Origin: Planctomycetaceae bacterium
GTDB taxonomy: Bacteria; Planctomycetota; Planctomycetia; Planctomycetales; Planctomycetaceae
DNA length: 32,639 nucleotides
Reading direction: 5' to 3'
Assembly: GCA_020426505.1 (NCBI GenBank)
Contig: JAGQPX010000145.1
Location: 1-32,639, forward strand
Within the stretch, counting starts at the first letter, position 1. Each line of letters begins with the position of its first letter. Of the stretch, positions 15,791-22,879 are shown piece by piece. A program made the translations under genes and the position numbers. The notes under the pieces were generated by a model that worked only from the letters and a program-made list of their open reading frames with translations, was not told the DNA's origin and ran no database searches.

Positions 15791-16762
15791 GTGAAAACTC
15801 CTCACCACAATCCCTGGTTGCATCGCTTCGCCGTATGTACGGTCTGCGTCGCGATGATCACGCTGGTGATGGGTGCGCTGGTGACGACGCTCAACGCGGG
15901 CATGGCCTTTCGCGACTGGCCGACTTCTGATGGTCAGTCCATGTTGACCTATCCGTGGTTGAGTGACTTCTCACATGACTGGGACAAGTTCCTCGAACAT
16001 GGTCACCGTTTGGCCGGCATGCTGATCGGCGTTTGGTCAATCGCATTGGTCACGCTAGTGGCGAAGTTCGAGCAGCGGGGCTGGGTCAAGCTCGTAGCGG
16101 TGGGAGTCTTGATCGGCGTCATTTGTCAGGGCATTCTCGGCGGCTTCCGTGTCTGGTTCGACGAACGGGGTCTCGCCATGCTGCACGGGGCATTCGCCGC
16201 GTGCGTGTTCTCTCTGATGGCTGTCGTCGCGACAGTTATGAGTCGCCGTTGGCGAGATGCCACACAACTTGGTCAATCCCAGCTCACCGCGGTCGTTCCG
16301 ACGATGGCTGTGGTGACGACAATTGCGATCGCTGCCCAGTATCTTCTCGGCGGACTGGTTCGTCACCACGGGACCGGACTTCACGAGCATCTCGGACTGG
16401 GGATACTGACACTGCTGATCGTGATCGCCAACACGATCGTCGCATCTCGCAGTGGCATCTCATGGTTGCGATGGTCGAGCGGGCTGCTGTTAGGGGTGAC
16501 TTTGTTGCAAGTGTCACTCGGGGGCGCGGCATGGGTGACCAAATTCGGTCTCGGCATGACGGGATACGTCGCTGTGGCTGACTCGATCCAACAGATCATC
16601 TTCCGCACGGCTCATACGATCGTCGGCATCATCGTGTTCATGACATCGATGGTTCACCTCGTTCGCGCGCAGCGGATCGCATGGGTGCAACGTGATCGTG
16701 TCGTTACGACTCAAGTCGCATCACTGTCACAAGGTGTTGCCGCTGGGGGAGGTGCCGTATGA
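15791..16762 (+). CDS. ctaA: Heme A synthase
   Basis: A 323-residue, eight-helix membrane protein that oxidises the C8 methyl of heme O to make heme A for the oxidase encoded alongside. Family signatures are MGALVTTLNAGMAFRDWPTS, FLEHGHRLAG, MLHGAFAACVF, LHEHLGLGIL and FRTAHTIVGI. These give the conserved histidine in each helix pair, and the EHGHR glutamate/histidine is part of the catalytic site. The start is GTG at 15791, chosen because the upstream frame is repeat sequence; the binding site is weak. It overlaps ctaB by four bases (ATGA), so the two are translationally coupled. Confidence 0.93.
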   Translation: MKTPHHNPWLHRFAVCTVCVAMITLVMGALVTTLNAGMAFRDWPTSDGQSMLTYPWLSDFSHDWDKFLEHGHRLAGMLIGVWSIALVTLVAKFEQRGWVKLVAVGVLIGVICQGILGGFRVWFDERGLAMLHGAFAACVFSLMAVVATVMSRRWRDATQLGQSQLTAVVPTMAVVTTIAIAAQYLLGGLVRHHGTGLHEHLGLGILTLLIVIANTIVASRSGISWLRWSSGLLLGVTLLQVSLGGAAWVTKFGLGMTGYVAVADSIQQIIFRTAHTIVGIIVFMTSMVHLVRAQRIAWVQRDRVVTTQVASLSQGVAAGGGAV

Positions 16763-17727
16763 GCTCGATGACTGCTCCTCCGCAATCAAAGTCCTCTTAC
16801 ACCGACTCCCCGGCCGCAGAGTCTGCACTGGCACTCGATGCGAGATCACTTTCGACATGGTCGGTCGCACGAGCGGCTGACTTCCTGGAATTGACGAAGC
16901 CGCGCATCGCCGTGATGGTGCTGGTGACGGTCGCAGTCGGTTACACGCTCGGGGGTCAAGGTACCTGGCAGTTGGCCATCCTGTTGCCGACTCTCATCGG
17001 TGTCGCCCTTGTCGCCAGTGGGTCAAGTGCCTTGAATCAATATCTGGAGCGATTCACCGATGCGAAGATGCCTCGCACGGCGGATCGCCCGCTCCCGTCC
17101 GGTCGACTCACCCCGTCCGACGTGCTGAAGTTCGGCGTGCTGTGCGGTGTGACTGGAACCGTCTGGCTCGCTGTCACCGTCAACCTGCTGACCGCCCTGC
17201 TGACACTCGGCACGTTTGTGATGTATGTCGGCCTCTACACGCCGCTGAAGAAACGGAGTTCGATCTGTACAGCAGTCGGTGCCGTGCCCGGAGCATTGCC
17301 GCCCGTCCTGGGTTGGGCAGCCGCACGTGGGACACTCGATGCAGGGGCCTTTGCATTGTTCGCAGTGCTGTTCCTGTGGCAGTTCCCGCACTTCCTCGCG
17401 ATCGCCTGGATGTATCGCGAGCAATACGAACGTGCAGGGCTCAAGATGCTACCTCAGTCACGATCGCCCCGCGTGGTGAGCCTGATGGCCGTCACCTATG
17501 CGATCGTGCTCATTCCTGCGAGTCTGCTCCCTCATGCCACAGGGCTGGCTGGTGACTGGTACGCCATCGCCGCAATGATTCTCGGCGGAGCCTATCTGGC
17601 ATCAACCGTTCATTTCACGTGGAACGAATGCCGCACGACAGCGAGAGGGGTGTTATTCACCTCATTGATTTATCTGCCGGCACTTTTACTGGTGCTGACT
17701 TTTGACCATTTCCGATTGCTGATGTAG
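16759..17727 (+). CDS. ctaB: Protoheme IX farnesyltransferase (heme O synthase)
   Basis: A 322-residue UbiA-family membrane prenyltransferase that adds farnesyl to protoheme to give heme O, the substrate of CtaA. The first aspartate-rich motif reads NQYLERFTDAKMPRTADRPL, with Glu in place of the first Asp, as in several bacterial lineages. The region YTPLKKRSSICTAVGAVPGALPP and the later QFPHFLAIAWMYREQYERAG are diagnostic. The N-terminal 35 residues are polar. The ATG at 16759 is supported by GGGGGAGGTG immediately upstream and a four-base overlap with ctaA. Confidence 0.96.
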   Translation: MSSMTAPPQSKSSYTDSPAAESALALDARSLSTWSVARAADFLELTKPRIAVMVLVTVAVGYTLGGQGTWQLAILLPTLIGVALVASGSSALNQYLERFTDAKMPRTADRPLPSGRLTPSDVLKFGVLCGVTGTVWLAVTVNLLTALLTLGTFVMYVGLYTPLKKRSSICTAVGAVPGALPPVLGWAAARGTLDAGAFALFAVLFLWQFPHFLAIAWMYREQYERAGLKMLPQSRSPRVVSLMAVTYAIVLIPASLLPHATGLAGDWYAIAAMILGGAYLASTVHFTWNECRTTARGVLFTSLIYLPALLLVLTFDHFRLLM

Positions 17728-17735
17728 TCCGATGG

Positions 17736-17815
17736 CTTGATTCCACGGCGCGTTGTCCGTGGGCCAGCCAAGCGATCAAACACTGACAACTGAACACTGA
17801 CAACTGACGACTCCC
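17736..17815. repeat. Hairpin and five-unit heptad block upstream of coxC
   Basis: A hairpin (CCACGG 17743-17748, CCGTGG 17757-17762, with outer CTTG 17736-17739 and CAAG 17768-17771) is followed by CACTGAC, AACTGAA, CACTGAC, AACTGAC, GACTCCC from 17781 to 17815. The ATG of coxC begins at the very next base, so no Shine-Dalgarno sequence is possible in the usual window. It resembles the shorter hairpin-heptad leader of the cytochrome b gene. Confidence 0.75.
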
Positions 17816-18880
17816 ATGTCTCATCACGACTCACCGACGCCGTCCCTGAAGATGGGGCTTCCCATTCCCAACAGCAAGCTGGGCATGTGGCTGTTCCTAG
17901 GCACGGAGATCATGTTCTTCACTGCGTTTATCGGCACCTACATCGTGCTCTACTTCGGCTCCCCCGGCTGGCCGACGGACACGCACGTCACTCATATCAG
18001 CATCATCGCAGGTGGCGTCAACACATTCGTGCTGATCGCGTCCAGCTACATGGTCGTGGTCGCCCACGAAGCAATGGCACTGCGGAACTTCGACAAAGCC
18101 TACAAGGCGCTGCTTGTCACATTTGCCTGTGCCTGTCTGTTCCTGGGCATCAAGAGCTACGAATACTACGGCAAGTTCTCGCACAACATTCTGCCCGGTC
18201 AAATTGCAGAGACCGACGAACAGGCGATCGAAAAGGTCGTTCGAGAAAGCGAAGCGGTCTCCAATGAATGGTTGAACGACTTGGTTCCCGGCGATGGCAG
18301 TCAGGAGCGAATCCACCTCAAGCAAATCGCCGCCCGCAATGTGGAAGGGGCTCAGGGGGAATTGGATCAGGTCACCAAGCAACTGGGCGAAATGGAGGGC
18401 GGCTCCGCTGAGAGGCGAGCCGAGATGCAACAGCGGCAATCGATATTGCAGGCAATCACGAGCAACAAGACAGAGGTCGAGAACTGGGTCGCGCTGGACA
18501 CGGCGGTCACGAAACTCCGGGACGACGTCTCCGCCAACCGATTAACAATGGCGCAAACGACCGAACGTTTGGAAACCCTTCAAACGGACGAACGCTTCGC
18601 CTCGCACATGGCTGCCGTGCATCATCCGCATCCGATCCTTTACGGCAACCTGTTTGCCTCGACCTATTTTCTGATGACGGGCTTCCACGCGGTTCACGTC
18701 ATCGTGGGGATGATCCTGTTCGCGATGGTCCTGGCTCAGGGCTCAAACCTCAATGAACAATGGACCGACTGGGTCGAGAACAGTGGCCTCTACTGGCACT
18801 TCGTCGACCTCGTGTGGATCTTCCTGTTCCCGCTGATCTACATCATCCCCGGCTTTGATCGCGGCATGCCCGGTCATTGA
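17816..18880 (+). CDS. coxC: Cytochrome c oxidase subunit III with a large inserted charged domain
   Basis: A 354-residue subunit III-like protein, against about 200 residues for a typical five-helix bacterial subunit III. Family motifs are KLGMWLFLGTEIMFFTAF, the GIKSYEYYGKF segment after helix 3, and NLFASTYFLMTGFHAVHVIVG before helix 4, then GLYWHFVDLVWIFLFPLIY. Between KFSHNILPG (about 125) and LYGNLF (about 276) lie about 150 extra residues. They are highly charged, rich in Glu, Gln, Ala, Arg and Leu, and probably form helical coiled coil. The insertion could be a docking surface for the cytochrome b complex or the coiled coil of the octaheme cytochrome. It is in frame and of ordinary composition, so not a sequencing artefact. 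Confidence 0.92.
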   Translation: MSHHDSPTPSLKMGLPIPNSKLGMWLFLGTEIMFFTAFIGTYIVLYFGSPGWPTDTHVTHISIIAGGVNTFVLIASSYMVVVAHEAMALRNFDKAYKALLVTFACACLFLGIKSYEYYGKFSHNILPGQIAETDEQAIEKVVRESEAVSNEWLNDLVPGDGSQERIHLKQIAARNVEGAQGELDQVTKQLGEMEGGSAERRAEMQQRQSILQAITSNKTEVENWVALDTAVTKLRDDVSANRLTMAQTTERLETLQTDERFASHMAAVHHPHPILYGNLFASTYFLMTGFHAVHVIVGMILFAMVLAQGSNLNEQWTDWVENSGLYWHFVDLVWIFLFPLIYIIPGFDRGMPGH

Positions 18881-18928
18881 TCGACTCCATAAGCGCCTCA
18901 TTACCACAGAACATTCGGATACGACACG

Positions 18929-19348
18929 ATGGCCTATCAGGAAACCGCCGAAGGGCATCACGAACATCATCACGTGAACTACATGGCAATCTTTATTGCC
19001 TTATGTGTCTGCACAGCAATCTCAGTCGTGTTTGATGTCATTCAATTGGACCGTCGTCTCATCGCGGTGCTGGTGCTCGCGGTTGCTGTCGCGAAGGCCC
19101 AGTTTGTGATGCGGTACTTCATGCACCTCAAGTTCGAGGGCGCATGGAAGTACGTGCTGCTCCTGCCGACAGCCATCCTCGCGTGCGGATTGCCGCTTGC
19201 TCTCGCTCCGGACATTGGTCTGCACTACTACCGACCGGATGTACCTCAAGTGCGAGAGGCCGAGCGACTCCAACTCACGGGGGGAGCCGCTCATGGTGGC
19301 GAAACTGAGCATGAGGAAGCCGAGCATCACAACGGCGAGGCTCACTGA
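18929..19348 (+). CDS. coxD: Cytochrome c oxidase subunit IV (prokaryotic type)
   Basis: A 139-residue three-helix protein (helices near 12-34, 40-60 and 72-92) with the family motif AKAQFVMRYFMHLKFEG. Small subunit IV proteins stabilise the caa3/aa3 assembly and have no cofactor. The termini are rich in His and Glu (HHEHHHVN at the start, HEEAEHHNGEAH at the end), which might bind metal. The gene follows coxC by 48 bases and its stop overlaps the ABC ATPase start by one base (TGATG). Confidence 0.9.
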   Translation: MAYQETAEGHHEHHHVNYMAIFIALCVCTAISVVFDVIQLDRRLIAVLVLAVAVAKAQFVMRYFMHLKFEGAWKYVLLLPTAILACGLPLALAPDIGLHYYRPDVPQVREAERLQLTGGAAHGGETEHEEAEHHNGEAH

Positions 19349-20295
19349 TGTCTGACCCGGCCCTCAATGTTGAGGGGGTCTCGTTCCGGTACGGCGACCG
19401 GCAGGCGCTGCGTGACGTGACGTTTGCTGTCCAGACGGGAGAGATCTTCGGATTACTCGGTCCCAATGGCGGTGGAAAAACGACGCTGTTCCGCATCCTC
19501 TCGACCACTCTTCCTGTTCAGGAAGGCAAAGCGACTCTTGCAGGTCACGATGTCGCCACCTCACCGGATGCGGTTCGCAGTGCCATCGGCGTCACCTTTC
19601 AGTCGCCCAGTCTCGATCCCAAGTTGACCGTCGGTGAGAACCTGACCTATCAGGGGCACCTCTACGGCCTGACGGGCACAGTCCTCAAGCAGCGTTCGGA
19701 CGAGTTGCTCAGACGGCTGGGGCTCTCAGACCGGCGAGGCGACATCGCAGAGACCCTCTCCGGTGGACTCAAACGGCGTGTCGAGATCGCCAAGAGTCTG
19801 TTGCACGAACCACGCATCCTACTGCTCGACGAACCCAGCACGGGTCTGGACCCAGGAGCGAGGCACGACCTGTGGCGGTACCTGTCCGAACTTCGCAAGG
19901 AAGCGGGCGTCACCGTGATGGTCACCACCCACTTGATGGAGGAAGCCGAACGTTGTGATCGACTGGGCCTGCTCAGTCAGGGAGAACTCGTCGCTCAGGG
20001 GACTCCCGACGAACTGCGCGCATCCGTCGGCGGCGACTGTATTACCGTGCAGCCGTCTCAGCCGGAGAACAACCTCGCCACTCGCATCCGCGAGAGGTTC
20101 AACATCGAAGCTCAAGAGATCGACGGAGCCGTGCGTGTCGAACGCGAGCAGGGCCACGAACTGGTCCGCGATCTGGTCGCCGCATTTCCCGATGATGTGA
20201 AGTCGGTCGCCTTCGGCAAACCGACGCTGGAGGACGTGTTCATTCAACGGACCGGCCACCGCTTCTGGGACGAGGAGACTCCAGATGGGGTATAG
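19348..20295 (+). CDS. ABC transporter ATP-binding protein
   Basis: A 315-residue ATPase of the DrrA/CcmA-like ABC-2 exporter class. Walker A is GPNGGGKTT at 38-46, the signature LSGGLKRR begins at 137, Walker B is ILLLDEPS, and the H-loop is in VTTHLMEEAERC. The C-terminal 80 residues are the accessory domain common in DrrA-type proteins. It is coupled to coxD through TGATG and pairs with the permease downstream. Its position between oxidase and Sco genes suggests export or insertion of something needed for oxidase assembly, as NosFY serves nitrous oxide reductase. The substrate is unknown. Confidence 0.92.
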   Translation: MSDPALNVEGVSFRYGDRQALRDVTFAVQTGEIFGLLGPNGGGKTTLFRILSTTLPVQEGKATLAGHDVATSPDAVRSAIGVTFQSPSLDPKLTVGENLTYQGHLYGLTGTVLKQRSDELLRRLGLSDRRGDIAETLSGGLKRRVEIAKSLLHEPRILLLDEPSTGLDPGARHDLWRYLSELRKEAGVTVMVTTHLMEEAERCDRLGLLSQGELVAQGTPDELRASVGGDCITVQPSQPENNLATRIRERFNIEAQEIDGAVRVEREQGHELVRDLVAAFPDDVKSVAFGKPTLEDVFIQRTGHRFWDEETPDGV

Positions 20296-20297
20296 CC

Positions 20298-20442
20298 CAC
20301 CACGGAGACACAGAGACACGGAGAAGCACGATTGTAGTCTATGGTCGCCGACCCGTTTCCCTTTCAATGCGTGGATGTGTGAATTTCCTGTTGGGACTGT
20401 GAGGCTCCACAAATGCCTCCGTGTCTCTGTGCCTCCGTGGTG
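20298..20442. repeat. 145-base element with 26-base near-perfect terminal inverted repeats
   Basis: The arms 20298-20323 and 20417-20442 are inverted copies identical at 25 of 26 positions; the left begins CACCACGGAGACACAG. They flank a 93-base centre. The arms belong to the CACGGAGACACAGAG type of repeat, which I recall seeing in many environmental bacterial genomes. The element fills the gap between the ABC ATPase and permease genes and has the form of a miniature inverted-repeat element. Confidence 0.85.
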
Positions 20443-20457
20443 AAACGAGCCGGACTT

Positions 20458-21273
20458 ATGTCACAACACACCCCCAAGATGTCCCTCGCTGTCTGGTCGC
20501 TCACGAAGCGTGAACTGGTTCGCTTTGTGCGTCAGCGATCGCGGGCCATCGGTGCGTTTCTACAGCCGGTGATTTTCTGGGTGCTGTTCGGCGCGGGCTT
20601 CTCAGGATCGTTCAGCATGCAGGGCACAGAGGGTGGTCCCTCGTATGCGGAGTTCTTCCTGCCGGGGATTGCCGCGATGATCGTGATGTTCACATCGATC
20701 TTCTCAGCCATCTCCGTCATTCAGGATCGTAACGAAGGGTTCCTCCAAGGCGTCCTCGTCTCGCCGGTGTCTCGCACGTCGATTGTGCTGGGCAAGTTGT
20801 GCGGCGGGACTTTATTGGCCGTCCTGCAGGGTTTGTTGTTTCTCGGACTTGCCGCATCGCTACAATTCACGGGGCTGGTCGACCACGTTGAATGGAACCT
20901 GTCAGTCACCGGTGTCCTCGGCACGGTCGCCTTCCTCGCGTTGATGGGTTTCGGCCTGTGTGGTCTCGGGTACATCTTCGCCTGGCGACTCGATTCGATT
21001 CAGGGGTTCCATGCGATCATGAGCGTACTGCTCTTCCCAATGTGGTTGTTGTCCGGTGCGTTTTTCCCGGCTGATGGGAGTGGATGGCTCAGGTGGATCA
21101 TCGCCATCAACCCGTTGACATACGGTGTCGCCGGATTGCGGCGAGTGATGGCCAGCGATGTAGCGTCCGTCGCTCAGTTGCCCTCGATGGGAGTCTGCAT
21201 CGCTGTGTCGGTGTTGTTTGCGATCGTCTGTGTCGCGATTGATGTCCGCATGACCAAGAAGCATCGCATTTGA
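20458..21273 (+). CDS. ABC-2 type permease
   Basis: A 271-residue integral membrane protein with about six helices and the ABC-2 family pattern: TKRELVRFVRQRSRAIGAFLQPVIF at the start, GAGFSGSF, and the EGFLQGVLVSPVSRTSIVLGK segment. It partners the ATPase encoded 162 bases upstream. The frame is open from ATG 20413, but that start lies inside the repeat arm and the extra residues (MPPCLCASV...) are repeat-encoded. ATG 20458 is therefore preferred; ATG 20479 is also possible. No strong Shine-Dalgarno sequence precedes either. Confidence 0.88.
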   Translation: MSQHTPKMSLAVWSLTKRELVRFVRQRSRAIGAFLQPVIFWVLFGAGFSGSFSMQGTEGGPSYAEFFLPGIAAMIVMFTSIFSAISVIQDRNEGFLQGVLVSPVSRTSIVLGKLCGGTLLAVLQGLLFLGLAASLQFTGLVDHVEWNLSVTGVLGTVAFLALMGFGLCGLGYIFAWRLDSIQGFHAIMSVLLFPMWLLSGAFFPADGSGWLRWIIAINPLTYGVAGLRRVMASDVASVAQLPSMGVCIAVSVLFAIVCVAIDVRMTKKHRI

Positions 21274-21283
21274 AGTTTGGATT

Positions 21284-21321
21284 CACCGCGGAGACGCGGA
21301 GTTACAACGACTCGCGGAGAG
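21284..21321. repeat. CGCGGAG repeat arm supplying a ribosome binding site
   Basis: Three copies of CGCGGAG lie at 21287-21293, 21295-21301 and 21313-21319. They are related to the CACGGAGACAC repeat at 20298 but without a matching inverted arm. The last copy runs into GGAGAG (21316-21321), a plausible Shine-Dalgarno sequence for the next gene. Confidence 0.5.
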
Positions 21322-21325
21322 TTTG

Positions 21326-22552
21326 GTGAGAGTGTCATTGAACATTCTGATGACCATGGCCCTGTGGGGGACTGCGATCATTGCCGATGATGCTGATGTG
21401 ACGACAGCACAGGGGCCGATCGTCGTGCAACCTGCGGATGACGATGATCCAACGATCGTGACTCTCGGCGAGGAGCAGGGGGACCCGCTGTTGATCGAGC
21501 CGTTTGAGTTGATTGATCAGAACGGCGAGACTTTTTCGAGCGAGGAACTGGTCGGTCATCCCTGGGTGGCGAGTTTCATCTTCACCAAGTGTGCTGGGTA
21601 TTGCCCGATGCTGGTCCGCGACATGAAGCTTGAAGTCGCAGACCGGGTCAAGGACCCGGAGGTGCGGTACGTCACGATCACGGTGGACCCGGATTACGAC
21701 ACTCCGGAGAAACTCAAACAGTATGCGGACGTCTACGCTGTCGATGCGGAGAAGTGGAAGTTTCTCACCGGCGACAAGGAGACGATCTATCGGATCATTC
21801 AACACGGTTTCAAGGTGCCAGTCTTTGAAATGGAGGGAGAGGATCGTCGCCCTGGGTTCGAGGTGGCCCACTCGCTCAGTTTGATTCATGTCGGTCCCGA
21901 CATGCGGGTCATCGGCAAGTACGACAGTCGCGAGTCGGGCGAGGTGCTGTCACTCAGGCGAGTACTGAACGGACAGATCGAGACTCCGGAGGAGAACCTG
22001 CCGATCACTTCTGTCCCTGACGCCGAAGCAGAAGTCGATGATCAACAAACAGAGTCACCAGCATTGCAGATCGTGGAAGCACCAGCACAGGTCGAGGAGA
22101 AACAACTTCCAGACTGGGCTGCGCGACTGCCGACGACGAACGCCATGCTCAATGGACTGGCGACAGTCCTGCTGATGCTGGGCTTTATCGCCATCAAAAT
22201 GCGGAAAGAGCGGGTCCACAAACGTCTGATATTGATGGCCTTCGCGACGTCGATCGCTTTCCTTGGCTGTTATCTCACTTACCACTTTGCCCTGCATCAC
22301 TACACGGGCACGCACGGCAAGTCGTTCGAGGGAACGGGCGGTGCTCGGACGGCGTACTTCGCCATTCTGATCAGTCATGTCCTGCTCGCGATGGCGGTTC
22401 CGGTCTTGGCCCTCATCACGATTTATCGTGCATTTCGGGAACAATGGGCCGCTCATCGACGGATCGCCCGGGTGACGTTCCCGATCTGGCTTTACGTGTC
22501 TGTGACAGGGGTTATCATTTACGGGATGCTTTATCATTGGCCGAACGGTTGA
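21326..22552 (+). CDS. Sco1/SenC copper chaperone fused to CtaM (DUF420) membrane domain
   Basis: A 408-residue fusion. The N-terminal part (about 55-220) is a Sco-type thioredoxin-fold domain with copper ligands C89 and C93 in FTKCAGYCPM and H182 in VAHSLSLIH. Sco delivers copper to CuA and can act as a thiol reductase. After an acidic linker (about 225-265), residues 268-408 form a four-helix DUF420 domain beginning LPTTNAMLNGLATVLL and containing TYHFALHHYTG. DUF420 includes CtaM, needed for heme-copper oxidase maturation in Staphylococcus. Both halves serve the oxidase encoded upstream. The start is uncertain: GTG 21326 or 21332 follow GGAGAG, and TTG 21323 or ATG 21350 are alternatives. 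Confidence 0.9.
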   Translation: MRVSLNILMTMALWGTAIIADDADVTTAQGPIVVQPADDDDPTIVTLGEEQGDPLLIEPFELIDQNGETFSSEELVGHPWVASFIFTKCAGYCPMLVRDMKLEVADRVKDPEVRYVTITVDPDYDTPEKLKQYADVYAVDAEKWKFLTGDKETIYRIIQHGFKVPVFEMEGEDRRPGFEVAHSLSLIHVGPDMRVIGKYDSRESGEVLSLRRVLNGQIETPEENLPITSVPDAEAEVDDQQTESPALQIVEAPAQVEEKQLPDWAARLPTTNAMLNGLATVLLMLGFIAIKMRKERVHKRLILMAFATSIAFLGCYLTYHFALHHYTGTHGKSFEGTGGARTAYFAILISHVLLAMAVPVLALITIYRAFREQWAAHRRIARVTFPIWLYVSVTGVIIYGMLYHWPNG

Positions 22553-22559
22553 TCGGCCC

Positions 22560-22564
22560 GGAGG
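22560..22564 (+). promoter_or_regulatory. Ribosome binding site selecting ATG 22570
   Basis: GGAGG five bases before ATG 22570, just after the Sco-CtaM stop codon. It supports a short 91-residue protein over the longer in-frame reading that overlaps the upstream gene. Confidence 0.7.
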
Positions 22565-22569
22565 TTCAC

Positions 22570-22845
22570 ATGCGACGACTGTTACTCTCACTTGCATTGC
22601 TGATTGGCGTGATGGGGGCGACCCCGGCTGACGCCTGCCCGATGTGCAAGTACGCCAACGAGAACAACCAGCAGTCCGAAGCCGAACGGATGCGTCCCAA
22701 AGCCTACATGTACAGCATCTTGTTCATGATCGCGATGCCCATGACGCTGGCGTCCTGCTACGGTCTGGCCTTCTACCGTATGTCGAAGAAGCAGCAGGAG
22801 TTGATGTCGATGGAACCGTTCGATGACGGACCGGAGATCGTCTGA
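22570..22845 (+). CDS. Small membrane protein with CPMCK motif
   Basis: A 91-residue protein with a signal peptide (MRRLLLSLALLIGVMGATPADA), then a CPMCK motif just after the likely cleavage site, a polar stretch (YANENNQQSEAERM), and one membrane helix (about 48-70) with a short acidic C-terminal tail. I do not recognise a named family. The CxMC pair next to a mature N terminus could bind copper or a heme, or form a redox disulfide. Its position directly after Sco-CtaM suggests a role in copper handling or oxidase assembly; that is inference. The start is fixed by GGAGG upstream. Confidence 0.8.
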   Translation: MRRLLLSLALLIGVMGATPADACPMCKYANENNQQSEAERMRPKAYMYSILFMIAMPMTLASCYGLAFYRMSKKQQELMSMEPFDDGPEIV

Positions 22846-22879
22846 CCGTTCTCTTTGAGAGGGAGCAAGTGCCCGGCCG

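Noticed and set aside
20413..20457. Upstream ATG of the ABC permease
   Set aside because: The ATG and most of the following codons lie in the repeat arm, so the added residues are repeat-encoded and not family-like.
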